From positions 62,001 to 126,000 of the forward strand of contig NZ_JAGHMF010000026.1 of the NCBI RefSeq assembly GCF_017741815.1: DNA of 64,000 bases, written 5' to 3'. A program made the position numbers and the translations under genes. The first letter of the stretch is position 1; the number at the start of each line of letters is the position of its first letter. The DNA comes from Rhizobium sp. 16-488-2b. GTDB taxonomy: Bacteria > Pseudomonadota > Alphaproteobacteria > Rhizobiales > Rhizobiaceae. The notes under the pieces were generated by a model, which was given only the letters and a program-made list of their open reading frames with translations, was not told where the DNA came from and ran no database searches. Of this stretch, positions 16,773 to 25,461 are shown in pieces.

Positions 16773-18328
16773 TGTCCGGCAGTCCGTTTCGATTGAGCAT
16801 GGAGAAGAAGGGTCAGCGGCAGTGAGAGCACGACCATCATGAAGGCGTAAGGCGCGGCGGCGACGTAATCGATCTCGCTGGTGAGCGACCAGAATTTCGT
16901 GGCCAGCGTCTCGACGCCGTTGGGCGAGAGCATCAGCGTCGCTGTCAGCTCGTTGGTGATCCCGAGCGCCACCAGCGCGATGCTGGCCGCCGCACCCGGC
17001 GCTGCAAGCCGCATGGTGATCTGCCGCACCGCCTGGCCCGGCGTGCGCCCAAGTGCCATCGCGGCGCGCTCCAGCTCCACCGGCGCCTGCGCGATGCTGG
17101 CACGAAGGCCGACCATGGCGCGCGGCAGGAAGAGCAGGATATAGGCGAGCAGCAGCGTCGCGAATGTCTGGTAGAGCGGCAGCACAAGACGCACGGTGAT
17201 CGTCACCAGCGCCAGCGCCACGACCACGCCAGGCAGCGAGCCGACATAATAGTGGCAGGCTTCGAGCACTCGCTGCACGCGGCCCGGCGCGCGCACGGAC
17301 AGCCACGCCATGGGCGCGGCGGCGATCGTCGCCAGAATACCGCCGGCAAGCGCCAGCACGATCGACTGCACGAAGGCATTGCCCACGTCGACCCGCCAGA
17401 TGCCAGCGCCGCCGAGATAGAGCCAGCGCACCAGCGTGACGAAGGGAACGCCGAGCGTCAGCGCCGCGACGATGACGGGCAGAAGCACCGCCGGCACAGC
17501 GAACCAGCCGAGACGGCGGCGATCGGCCGGGCGCGCCGAGCCTGAGCCGACACGGGCATAGCGCTCATTGCCGCGCACCAGGACCTCGATGGCGAGCAGG
17601 AGCAGGCAGCAGGCGACCAGCACGCCACCGAGCATATTGGCGGCCGGGCTGTTATAGGCGGACTGGAACTGGTCAACGATCGCGGTCGCAAACGTGTCGA
17701 AGCGGATCATCACGAACAACCCATATTCCGACAGCAGGTGCAGCGCGATCAGCAGAGAGCCGCCGCAGATGGCGAGCCGAAGCTGCGGCAGGATGGTGCG
17801 GAAGAACACCGCCCAGGGTCCAAGCCCGAGCGAGGCAGCCGCATCCTCGATCGCCGGATCGAGCCGGCGAAGGGCCGCCGCGACGGGCAGGTAGAGGAAC
17901 GGGTAATAGGCGAGCACCGAAACGAAGACGCCGCTCTGCAGCCCGCGCATGCCCGGCACCAGACTGACCCAGGCGTAGGAGTGCACGAAGGCAGGCACGG
18001 CGAGCGGCGCCACGGCCAACCAGGCCCAGAGCCGCGCGAAGGGGACATCGGTGCGCTCGGTGATCCAGGCAAGCGTTACCGCCAGCACGATCGACAGCGG
18101 CACTGTGATGACTTCGAGGGCGACGGTGTTGACGAGGAGATCGCCGACGCGCGGGCGAAACACCAGCTGCTTCACCGTTTCCCAGCCGACATCCACCGTA
18201 ATCCAGCCGATGAAGCCGAGGGGAACGAGGCTGAACAGCGCGACGATTGCAGCGAAAAGCACGACGGGCGCATAAGGCATGCCCCGGCGCGGTCGCGCCA
18301 GTCCTGCCGCTGGCCGCGCCGTTGGCAT
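16769..18328 (-). CDS. Ferric-iron-type ABC transporter permease (FbpB-like, fused double permease)
   Basis: About 519 residues with some twelve membrane helices in two homologous halves, each with an EAA loop of the BPD type (EDAAASLGLGPW and ERAAMALGRTPG). It forms the channel of an iron(III) importer. The open frame reaches 18430, but the first codons of that frame lie inside a terminator-like stem-loop, so the start MPTARPAAGLARP at 18328 is preferred; MPYAPVVLF at 18280 is a further option. It ends overlapping the ATPase start. Confidence 0.9.
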   Translation of the reverse strand: MPTARPAAGLARPRRGMPYAPVVLFAAIVALFSLVPLGFIGWITVDVGWETVKQLVFRPRVGDLLVNTVALEVITVPLSIVLAVTLAWITERTDVPFARLWAWLAVAPLAVPAFVHSYAWVSLVPGMRGLQSGVFVSVLAYYPFLYLPVAAALRRLDPAIEDAAASLGLGPWAVFFRTILPQLRLAICGGSLLIALHLLSEYGLFVMIRFDTFATAIVDQFQSAYNSPAANMLGGVLVACCLLLLAIEVLVRGNERYARVGSGSARPADRRRLGWFAVPAVLLPVIVAALTLGVPFVTLVRWLYLGGAGIWRVDVGNAFVQSIVLALAGGILATIAAAPMAWLSVRAPGRVQRVLEACHYYVGSLPGVVVALALVTITVRLVLPLYQTFATLLLAYILLFLPRAMVGLRASIAQAPVELERAAMALGRTPGQAVRQITMRLAAPGAAASIALVALGITNELTATLMLSPNGVETLATKFWSLTSEIDYVAAAPYAFMMVVLSLPLTLLLHAQSKRTAGQ

Positions 18329-18381
18329 ATCGGAAGCAAGCAATCTGTTGTCCTGCAGCAAGGCCGCGCCTTTGACACGCT

Positions 18382-18418
18382 GAAAAAGGAAGGCAACCGT
18401 CTTTGAAAGACGGTTGCC
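18382..18418 (-). terminator. Intercistronic stem-loop / attenuator between fbpA-like and fbpB-like genes
   Basis: A perfect 10-bp stem (18392-18401 with 18409-18418, GGCAACCGTC/GACGGTTGCC) around a 7-base loop is followed on the minus strand by TTCCTTTTTC. It looks like a leaky rho-independent terminator that would give more binding protein than permease. Confidence 0.75.
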
Positions 18419-18490
18419 GTGTATCGTCATGGCCTAAAGTTTTCTTGAGGCAAAAGCAACAGTTTTGCCCCGACCGCCGCGCTGCAGACC

Positions 18491-19522
18491 CTAGATCAAC
18501 CCCGCCTCGGTGATCATCTCGACCACCTTCTTGCTGTTGAGCTGCGAGGCATCGACAACGGGCGCCTGCAGCTCGGCCATCGGCACGAGCTTGTCGTTGG
18601 AGGCGGCACCCTTGCCGACGGCGTATTCATAGGAGGTGCCGTTCTTCAGGATCGCCTGGCCGGTCTTGCCGGTGATGAACTTCAGGAACGCCTGCGCCTC
18701 CTTCTGATGCTGGCTCGACTTCAGGATACCGCCGCCCGACAGGCTGACGAAGGCGCCCGGATCCTGGTTCTTGAAGTAGTGAAGCGCGACGTTCTTGCTG
18801 TTTTCAGCTGTCGCCGCCTGATCGCCGAACCAGTAGTAATGATAGATGATCGCGCCATCGACCTCGCCCGCGTTGACCGCCTTCATGGCAACCGTGTTGC
18901 TCTTGTAGGAGGTGGCGTTTTCCTTCAGCGCCTTCAGCCATGCCGCCGTCGCTTCCTCGCCCTTCAGCTGCAGCAGCGCGCTGACGATCGCCTGGAAATC
19001 GGCGCCGACGGGGGCGGCACCCCAGCGGCCTTTCCAGGCCGGATCGGCGAGATCCATCATCGACTTCGGCAGTTTGTCCTCGGTGAGCTTGGTCTTGTCG
19101 TAGGCAAACACCGTCGAGCGCGCCGCGATGCCCGCCCACATGCCGTCCTTCGGGCGAAACTCTTCCGGAAGCTGGTCGAGCGTTGCCTTGTCGATCGGCG
19201 CGAACAGCCCGGCGGCATCGACCAGCGTCATCGCCGGCGAATTCTCGGTGAGGAACACGTCGGCGGGCGACGCCTCGTCTTCCTGGATGATCTGGTTGGC
19301 GAACTGCATGTCGCTTCCCTGGCGCATCGTCACCTTGATGCCGGTTTCCTTGGTGAAGGCATCCACCCACTCCATGCCGAGGCTCTGATGCTGGGCGTTG
19401 TAGACGACGATCCCCTCGGACTCATCTTCCTGCGCCTTGGCGCCCGAAGCGAGCGATGTCGCGGCAAGAAGCATGGCGCCGAGCGCTGCGGCCTGCGAGA
19501 GGCGATTAAGGGAGACGGTCAT
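18491..19522 (-). CDS. Ferric-iron-type ABC transporter substrate-binding protein (FbpA-like)
   Basis: 343 residues from MTVSLNRLSQ. A Sec signal peptide ends near SGAKAQ. The mature part begins EGIVVYNAQHQS, the FbpA-like opening, and contains AGIAARSTVFAYDK and a Tyr pair in IIYHYYWFGDQ at the place where FbpA-type proteins hold iron with two tyrosines. It is the first gene of the operon, with a terminator-like hairpin between it and the permease, and an Irr-box-like palindrome about 130 bases upstream. Iron is the likely cargo; other metals or small anions are not excluded. Confidence 0.88.
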   Translation of the reverse strand: MTVSLNRLSQAAALGAMLLAATSLASGAKAQEDESEGIVVYNAQHQSLGMEWVDAFTKETGIKVTMRQGSDMQFANQIIQEDEASPADVFLTENSPAMTLVDAAGLFAPIDKATLDQLPEEFRPKDGMWAGIAARSTVFAYDKTKLTEDKLPKSMMDLADPAWKGRWGAAPVGADFQAIVSALLQLKGEEATAAWLKALKENATSYKSNTVAMKAVNAGEVDGAIIYHYYWFGDQAATAENSKNVALHYFKNQDPGAFVSLSGGGILKSSQHQKEAQAFLKFITGKTGQAILKNGTSYEYAVGKGAASNDKLVPMAELQAPVVDASQLNSKKVVEMITEAGLI

Positions 19523-19649
19523 GATGCCCTCCATGGCATGTCATCTGCGATATCCATGATATTGCAGCGGTATATTTTCCTTGGCACCCGATTTCAAGTT
19601 TAGGCGACCCGTAGGCCATCACAAAGGCTTGAAATAATTGGAAAATACT

Positions 19650-19662
19650 TAGAATGATTCTA
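19650..19662. promoter_or_regulatory. ICE-like (Irr) palindrome upstream of the iron transporter
   Basis: TAGAATGATTCTA is a perfect 13-base palindrome with one central base, close to the rhizobial iron control element (TTTAGAA-N3-TTCTAAA). It sits about 130 bases upstream of the binding protein start. Irr or a related iron regulator could act here; the outer bases of the consensus are not conserved. Confidence 0.55.
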
Positions 19663-19671
19663 GCCGGCAGC

Positions 19672-19708
19672 AAAAAGGGCGGCAACGCCATCGCGCTCCC
19701 GCCCCTTA
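19672..19708 (-). terminator. Terminator after amaB
   Basis: On the minus strand AAGGGGCGGG pairs imperfectly with CCGCCCTTTTT across a GC-rich loop, ending in a T run, 22 bases after the amaB stop. Confidence 0.5.
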
Positions 19709-19729
19709 ATCATCGCAGTCCTCAGACGC

Positions 19730-21268
19730 TTATTCGACGTCGAACTTCACGCCCTGCGCCAATGGCAGCGTCTTGCCGTAGTTGATCGTGTTGGTGGTAC
19801 GGCGCATGTAGGCGCGCCATGCGTCGGAGCCGGATTCGCGGCCGCCGCCGGTTTCCTTCTCGCCGCCGAACGCGCCGCCGATCTCGGCGCCCGATGGGCC
19901 GAGATTGACGTTGGCGATGCCGCAATCCGAACCGCGCGCCGAGACGAAGGTTTCGGCCTCGCGCATGTCATTGGTGAAGATCGACGACGACAGGCCCTGC
20001 GGCACGGCATTGTGGTCTTCGAGCACCGCGTCGAAATCGCTGTACTTCATGACGTAGAGGATCGGCGCGAAGGTCTCGTTCTCGACCGGACCCGTCTGCG
20101 CGGGCATTTCGACCAGCGCCGGGCGCACGTAAAAGGCGTCGGAGGCACCGTTTTCGACACGCTCGCCACCGGTAACCTTGCCGCCTGCGGCCTTCGCCTG
20201 CTCCAGCGCCGACTGCATGTTTCTGTAAGCTTGGCTGTCGATCAGCGGACCGACCAGCGTGCCCGCTTCCAGAGGATTGCCGATGCTGACGGAGCCGTAG
20301 GCCTTCTGCAGGCGCGGAACCAGCGCGTCGTAGACGCTCTCATGCACGAACAGACGGCGCAGCGTGGTGCAGCGCTGGCCGGCGGTGCCCATGGCCGAGA
20401 AGGCCACGCCGCGGAGCGTCAGGTCGAGATCGGCCGTCGGGCAGATGATCGCGGCGTTGTTGCCGCCGAGTTCGAGGATGGCGCGGGCAAAGCGCTGCGA
20501 CAGGCGCGGACCGACGGCGCGGCCCATGGCAGTGGAGCCGGTGGCCGACACCAGCGGCACCTTCGGATGATCGACCAGCGCCTCGCCGACATCGCGGCCG
20601 CCGATCAGAAGCGTCGAGAGATTGGCCGGCGCCGTGCCGCCTTCGGCGACAAAGCGTTTCAGCGCCTTTTCGAACAGCGCCTGCGTGGCAAGTGCGGTCA
20701 ACGGTGTCTTTTCGGACGGCTTCCAGACGGTGGAATTGCCGCAGACCAGCGCCAGCGCCGCATTCCACGACCATACGGCGACGGGGAAATTGAAGGCCGA
20801 GATGATGCCGACGACGCCGAGCGGGTGCCAGCTTTCCATCATCCGGTGCTCGGAACGCTCGGTGGCGATCGTCAGGCCGTAGAGCTGGCGCGAAAGGCCG
20901 ACGGCGAAATCGCAGATGTCGATCATTTCCTGCACTTCGCCGAGACCTTCGGAGGTGATCTTGCCGACCTCGATCGACACCAGCCGGCCGAGCTCGGCCT
21001 TGGCCGCGCGCAGCTCCTCGCCGAGCAGGCGCACGAGCTCGCCGCGCTTAGGCGCCGGAACGGCGCGCCATTCGAGAAACGCTTTGTGGGCGTTATCGAT
21101 CGCGGTCTTGGCGTCGGCGACCGACACTTCCTTCAGCGCGCCGATTTCCTTGCCTGTCACGGGCGACGTCACCCGCAGCGTGCCGCCGGTGAAGCGGTCG
21201 GCGCTGACGCCGAGCTTGGCAAGCAGGGTCTTGGTTTCGGTGGCGAGATCGAGCGTTTCGATGGTCAT
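19730..21268 (-). CDS. amaB: L-piperidine-6-carboxylate / 2-aminoadipate-semialdehyde dehydrogenase
   Basis: 512 residues from MTIETLDLATETK. It is an NAD(P)-dependent aldehyde dehydrogenase with the catalytic Cys in GTAGQRCTTLRRLFV, the Glu in ARAILELGGNNA and NAD-binding VSATGSTAMGRAV. This subfamily (AmaB, ALDH7-like) oxidises piperidine-6-carboxylate/2-aminoadipate semialdehyde to 2-aminoadipate. It follows the AmaA-like oxidase by 25 bases and belongs to the amaA-amaB-hglS set with a LysR regulator, as in Pseudomonas putida PP_5257-PP_5260. The name rests on both family type and this neighbourhood. Confidence 0.9.
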   Translation of the reverse strand: MTIETLDLATETKTLLAKLGVSADRFTGGTLRVTSPVTGKEIGALKEVSVADAKTAIDNAHKAFLEWRAVPAPKRGELVRLLGEELRAAKAELGRLVSIEVGKITSEGLGEVQEMIDICDFAVGLSRQLYGLTIATERSEHRMMESWHPLGVVGIISAFNFPVAVWSWNAALALVCGNSTVWKPSEKTPLTALATQALFEKALKRFVAEGGTAPANLSTLLIGGRDVGEALVDHPKVPLVSATGSTAMGRAVGPRLSQRFARAILELGGNNAAIICPTADLDLTLRGVAFSAMGTAGQRCTTLRRLFVHESVYDALVPRLQKAYGSVSIGNPLEAGTLVGPLIDSQAYRNMQSALEQAKAAGGKVTGGERVENGASDAFYVRPALVEMPAQTGPVENETFAPILYVMKYSDFDAVLEDHNAVPQGLSSSIFTNDMREAETFVSARGSDCGIANVNLGPSGAEIGGAFGGEKETGGGRESGSDAWRAYMRRTTNTINYGKTLPLAQGVKFDVE

Positions 21269-21293
21269 TGTCGTGGTTCCAACCTTATTGTTC

Positions 21294-22577
21294 TTAGAAG
21301 CGGGCATCGGCGAAGTGGGCGACCTGGGCGCCGGCTTCGTACCATAATTCCTTGGCGGCGCGGAAGCGCGGCTCGGCGGGATCAGTCAGCGGCAGCGGCA
21401 AGTCGGCCTCGCTCATCTCGCCCAGAATATGGCGGGCAAGCGTGCGGCCGAACACCGTTCCCGGCGCGATCCCCCGGCCATTATAGCCGGAAAAGCCGAC
21501 GACGTTGTCGGCGAACTTGTGAAAGCGTGGCAGCGCATTGTCGGTCATGCCGATCTTGCCGTACCACTCGCATTCGAACTCGACATCGCCAAGCTGCGGG
21601 AAGAGCTTCTTCAGCGCGCGTCGCGCCCAGCCCTTGTGGACGGAAAGCCCTGTGTTGCGCAGCGCGCCCACGCTGCCGAACACCAACCGGCCGGCCTGGT
21701 CCATGCGGTAGGAGGAGAGAATTTCCTTGGTGTCCCAGACGCCCTCGCGGCCAGCCAGGATCGATTTGCGCAGATTGTCACCGAGTGGCCGGGTCGCCAG
21801 GTTGAAATAGGGCAGATGCACCTGCTCGATGCGCACCTGCTCCCAGGGGCCGGTGCTGTAGGCATCCGTCGAAACGATGATCCAGTCGGCAGTGACCGAA
21901 CCCTTCGACGTCTTCACCGTCCAGCGCTTGCCGTTTCTCTCGGTGGCGATGACGGGGCTCGACGTATGCAGCGCAACGCCGGCCTTGACGGCGGCGTGCG
22001 CGAGGCCGCGCGCATAGGCGAGCGGCTGCAGCGTGCCGGCGCGCATGTCGAGCAGCGATCCGGTATAGGCGTGGCTGCCCACCCGCCGCGCCGTCTCGGC
22101 GGCGTCGAGCAATCTGACATTGGCACCGCGCGCCGCCCACTGGCTGGCGCGATCGGTGATTTCCTTGAGGCCATCGGCGCCGACGGCCACATGCAGCGTG
22201 CCGTTGCGCTCGAGCTCGCAGGCGATCTTGTGCTTGTCGATCAGCTCCATCACCAGCTTCGGCGCATTGCCGAGCAGGTCGAGCAGGCGCTCGCCATAGA
22301 CGGGGCCGAGAACGCCGGGAAGATCGTCGGGCATCACCCACATGCCGGCATTGATCAGCCCGACATTGCGCCCCGCGCCGCCGAAACCAACCTCGTTGGC
22401 CTCGAGCAGCACCACCGACTTGCCGGCTTCCGCCAGATGCAGGCTGGACGACAGCCCGGTATAGCCGCCGCCGACCACGACGATATCGGCGGTCACCGCG
22501 CCCGAAAGCGGCACCGTTGCCGGCGGCTGCGGCGCGGTCTTTTCCCAGAGGCCGTGGGAGCGCGGATCATTCAGCAT
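21294..22577 (-). CDS. amaA: FAD-dependent L-pipecolate oxidase (AmaA-like)
   Basis: 427 residues from MLNDPRSHGLWEK. A DAO-type flavoenzyme: ADIVVVGGGYTGLSSSLHLAEAG is the FAD Rossmann motif, GFGGAGRNVGLINAG marks the flavin region, and GYNGRGIAPGTVFGR is the C-terminal FAD contact. Family members oxidise cyclic or N-substituted amino acids. Between hglS and amaB the natural substrate is L-pipecolate, giving piperidine-6-carboxylate. PuuB-like oxidation of glutamylputrescine is the main alternative, but no other puu gene is near. Confidence 0.85.
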   Translation of the reverse strand: MLNDPRSHGLWEKTAPQPPATVPLSGAVTADIVVVGGGYTGLSSSLHLAEAGKSVVLLEANEVGFGGAGRNVGLINAGMWVMPDDLPGVLGPVYGERLLDLLGNAPKLVMELIDKHKIACELERNGTLHVAVGADGLKEITDRASQWAARGANVRLLDAAETARRVGSHAYTGSLLDMRAGTLQPLAYARGLAHAAVKAGVALHTSSPVIATERNGKRWTVKTSKGSVTADWIIVSTDAYSTGPWEQVRIEQVHLPYFNLATRPLGDNLRKSILAGREGVWDTKEILSSYRMDQAGRLVFGSVGALRNTGLSVHKGWARRALKKLFPQLGDVEFECEWYGKIGMTDNALPRFHKFADNVVGFSGYNGRGIAPGTVFGRTLARHILGEMSEADLPLPLTDPAEPRFRAAKELWYEAGAQVAHFADARF

Positions 22578-22599
22578 CGGAGAGCTCCGTTCGCGGATA

Positions 22600-24009
22600 T
22601 CAGGCAACGTTGCTCAGGCGCAGGCCGGAAAGCCCGAGCAGATCGATCGCCGCCTCCAGCGAGCGTGCCTGACGTTCCGCGTAGAGGTCAAGCTCATCCG
22701 TGACGGTCGCGCCGAGCGCCTCCTCGAAGGCCGAGCGGTTGGACCGGGTCGCGTAATTCTGCTGCTGGTCCGTGCCGAGGTTCGACTGGAAGATCCCTGC
22801 GGCACTGACGGGCAGGAAGTCCTCGTAGACGATGGGATCGAAGGTGAGATAACCCAGCTCGATCAGCGCCTCGGCATCGTCAGGCAGCGCGCCATCGACG
22901 GCGGCGGCAATACCCTTGGGCGTCGCGGAATAGTGGAAGAAGGCCAGCTGCTCGGCCCGAAGCGCCGCCCAGCTATCCGGCAGTTCGCGGAACCGCTCGG
23001 CAAGCTCGCTGTCGTAATCGCCGGCCTTGGCGCCGCCCGCACCGACCTGCACCTCGCCGCGAACCGAGGCCAGCAGCCGGTCGTAGAGCGCGCGGCCCTT
23101 CGCCGTCAGCGCCACGCCGCGCTGCTCGATCTCGCCGAAGCGGGCCGTATGCGTACCCTTCGTGGCACCGGCCTCCCCGGCAAAGGCGATCGCCTCTTCC
23201 AGCGCCTTGAAGCTGGTCTGGCGCAGCAGGATGTCGCAAGCCCGGCGCGGCGGCCCTTCGATGACGGCCTTCGGCGTGATGCCGCGCTCCGGCATGCGGG
23301 CCTGCACGGCGTCGATATCCAGCGTGCGCGGGGTCAGGTGGTTGATATGCGGCCCCTTGAAGGAGACGACGTCGGCGATCAGCCGGTGCGCGTCGTGCAG
23401 GCGCTTGTAGGTCTCGGCGGTCACGGTCGCCTCGCCATGCCAGCGGAAGGTCTCCAGCGCCTCGGCGACGAACTCCTGCCCTTCCGCTTCCGTCAGCCCG
23501 CCGGCCTCTTCATGACGCTCGATCAGCTGGATGGCGCGCTCGGTATAGATGCGGCGCTTCGACAGGATATCGGCGGCCTCGGCGCGCAGAGCTTCATCCT
23601 CGATCAGCTCGAGCCTGAGCAGCGAGGTGAAGACCCGGAACGGATTGACGCTGAGGGCGGCCTGGTCGACCGGGCGGAAGCAGGTGGAATGAACAGGCAC
23701 GCCGGCCACCGAGAGATCGTAATAGCCGACCGATTGCATGCCCATGACCGCGAAGAGGCGGCGGATGGTGAAAAGCTCTTCGGGAGTGCCGAGACGGATG
23801 GCGCCGTGGCGCTCGACATCGATGCGCTCCAGCTCGCCGGCCCGCGTCAGGCGCTCGCGCAGCGCATTGTCCTTGGCCAGCACCTCGGCATTGACGTCGG
23901 AAACCAGTTCCAGCAGCGTTCCGTATTGCGGCACCTCGGCGCGATACATCCGCGACATCGCTTCGGTGAACAGCGAACGGATGCGGTCTGTGGAAACGAA
24001 GCCTGCCAT
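22600..24009 (-). CDS. hglS: 2-oxoadipate dioxygenase/decarboxylase (DUF1338)
   Basis: 469 residues from MAGFVSTDRIRS. DUF1338/HglS signatures are VPVHSTCFRPVDQAALSVNPFRVFTSLLR (contains candidate metal and substrate residues) and ISVSFKGPHINHLTPRTLDID (second His); the whole length matches HglS. The enzyme turns 2-oxoadipate into D-2-hydroxyglutarate with a non-haem iron, which completes D-lysine/L-pipecolate breakdown. It is the first gene of the minus-strand operon and divergent from the LysR gene; 22 bases separate it from amaA. The start at 24009 is preferred over one seven codons upstream. Confidence 0.9.
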   Translation of the reverse strand: MAGFVSTDRIRSLFTEAMSRMYRAEVPQYGTLLELVSDVNAEVLAKDNALRERLTRAGELERIDVERHGAIRLGTPEELFTIRRLFAVMGMQSVGYYDLSVAGVPVHSTCFRPVDQAALSVNPFRVFTSLLRLELIEDEALRAEAADILSKRRIYTERAIQLIERHEEAGGLTEAEGQEFVAEALETFRWHGEATVTAETYKRLHDAHRLIADVVSFKGPHINHLTPRTLDIDAVQARMPERGITPKAVIEGPPRRACDILLRQTSFKALEEAIAFAGEAGATKGTHTARFGEIEQRGVALTAKGRALYDRLLASVRGEVQVGAGGAKAGDYDSELAERFRELPDSWAALRAEQLAFFHYSATPKGIAAAVDGALPDDAEALIELGYLTFDPIVYEDFLPVSAAGIFQSNLGTDQQQNYATRSNRSAFEEALGATVTDELDLYAERQARSLEAAIDLLGLSGLRLSNVA

Positions 24010-24121
24010 GATAGAAATCCCCACGTTCATTCCGATTATGATTAGTGCAGCTATTTACAAGCGCCCGAAAGCCATAAATATCGACATTTCGGAAATAGCT
24101 CATTCTGAAATGGAATGACCC
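24010..24121. promoter_or_regulatory. Divergent promoter region hglS / lysR
   Basis: A 112-base AT-richer gap between the two start codons. It includes the partly symmetrical CATTCTGAAATGGAATG (24100-24116) next to the LysR start, a plausible LysR binding site. No other feature is visible. Confidence 0.4.
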
Positions 24122-25012
24122 ATGCTGACGTCAAGGCGTTTTCTACCCTCCACCGCGCTGCTTTCCGCCTTCGAGGCGGTATCGCGCACCGGCAGTGTCA
24201 CGGCCGCCGCCAAGGAACTCGACCTGACGCAAAGCGCCGTCAGCCGCCAGATCAAGACGCTGGAGGAGCAGCTCGGCGTCGAGCTCTTCATTCGCGAGCG
24301 CCAGACGGTGCGCCTGACGCTTGCCGGCGACGGCTATGCCCGCGAGATCCGCGAGGCGCTGCGGCGCATCTCCAGCGCCTCCTTGAACCTGCGCGCCAAT
24401 CCGCACGGCGGCACGCTCAACCTGGCCATATTGCCGACCTTCGGCACCCGTTGGCTGGCGCCGCGCCTCGGCCGCTTCCTCGCCGCCAATCCGGGCGTTA
24501 CCATCAACCTCGTCACCCGCCTCTCCTCCTTTGATTTTCGGCTCGATTCGATCGACGCCGCCATTCATTTCGGCCATCCGCTCTGGCCGGGCGCGGAGCT
24601 GACCTTCCTGATGTCGGAAAAGACCGTGCCCGCCTGCAGCCCCGATTTCCGCGACCGCTACGGCATCAGCCAGCCATCCGACCTCGTCGACGTCCCGCTG
24701 CTGCATCTGACCACCCGCCCAGATGCCTGGGAACAATGGTTCGCCGACAACGAAGTGCCGCCGCAGGCCGTCCACGGCATGCTCTTCGACCAGTTCGCGA
24801 CTGCAGCCCAGGCGGCGATCGCCGGCCTCGGCGTGGCATTGTTGCCGGCCTTCCTCATCCAGGACGAGCTGAAGCGCGGCGATCTCGTGGCATCGGTCAA
24901 TCGCGAGATGGAGAGCAAGGAACGCTACTATCTGGCCTTTCCCGCCGAACGCGCCGACTACGCCCCGCTCGCAGCCTTCCGCGACTGGATCGTCCGCGAA
25001 GCCGCCGGTTGA
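24122..25012 (+). CDS. LysR-family regulator of the lysine/pipecolate cluster
   Basis: 296 residues. The winged helix-turn-helix covers about residues 8-67 (FEAVSRTGSVTAAAKELDLTQSAVSRQIKTLEEQ with LGVELFIRERQ) and a periplasmic-binding-like effector domain fills the rest. It has the GcvA-like type of C-terminal half. Divergent placement next to hglS-amaA-amaB argues for control of that operon, with an intermediate such as 2-aminoadipate or pipecolate as inducer; this is inference from position. Confidence 0.9.
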   Translation: MLTSRRFLPSTALLSAFEAVSRTGSVTAAAKELDLTQSAVSRQIKTLEEQLGVELFIRERQTVRLTLAGDGYAREIREALRRISSASLNLRANPHGGTLNLAILPTFGTRWLAPRLGRFLAANPGVTINLVTRLSSFDFRLDSIDAAIHFGHPLWPGAELTFLMSEKTVPACSPDFRDRYGISQPSDLVDVPLLHLTTRPDAWEQWFADNEVPPQAVHGMLFDQFATAAQAAIAGLGVALLPAFLIQDELKRGDLVASVNREMESKERYYLAFPAERADYAPLAAFRDWIVREAAG

Positions 25013-25084
25013 CGGAACCGCTTGCGCCCCACCCGTCGTTTCGCGCATTATGCGCGGCAACAGAATTCGATGCAGGAAATTCCC

Positions 25085-25321
25085 ATGAAGCCGATCTTCG
25101 TCCAGCTCCAATGCGCCCCCGGCAAGACCTACGAGGTCGCCGACGCCATCTACAAGACCGAACGCGTCTCGGAGCTCTATTCGACCAGCGGCGATTACGA
25201 CCTGCTTCTCAAAGTCTATATCCAGGAAGGCGAGGACATCGGTAAATTCGTTAACGATCAGATCGCCAGCATTCCCGGCATTGTCCGCTCGCTGACGACG
25301 CTGACCTTCCGGGCATTTTAA
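25085..25321 (+). CDS. Stand-alone Lrp/AsnC ligand-binding (RAM) domain protein
   Basis: 78 residues from MKPIFVQLQCAPG, with AGGAA ahead of the ATG. It is the alpha/beta RAM domain of Lrp/AsnC regulators without any DNA-binding part: YEVADAIYKTERVSELYSTSGDYDLLLKVY and the C-terminal IPGIVRSLTTLTFRAF. Such SraA/RAM proteins oligomerise and bind small ligands, usually amino acids. It follows the LysR gene by 72 bases, so it may be part of the amino-acid response, but separate transcription is possible. Confidence 0.85.
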   Translation: MKPIFVQLQCAPGKTYEVADAIYKTERVSELYSTSGDYDLLLKVYIQEGEDIGKFVNDQIASIPGIVRSLTTLTFRAF

Positions 25322-25461
25322 GCCCGTAGTGACGGTCGGTTAACTCTTCGCCAAAGCAAATCCCCGAAGCCGCGGACATTTAACGCCGCCTTAACGCAGC
25401 CCGTTGCCATGTGGCATCGATGAAAGCCGTGACCTGTTCATCGCGGCCGAAGGAACGACAC

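Noticed and set aside
16773..17306. N-terminal extension of the FbpC-like ATPase
   Set aside because: It overlaps the permease in another frame; the ABC domain starts at 16772 with the standard opening.
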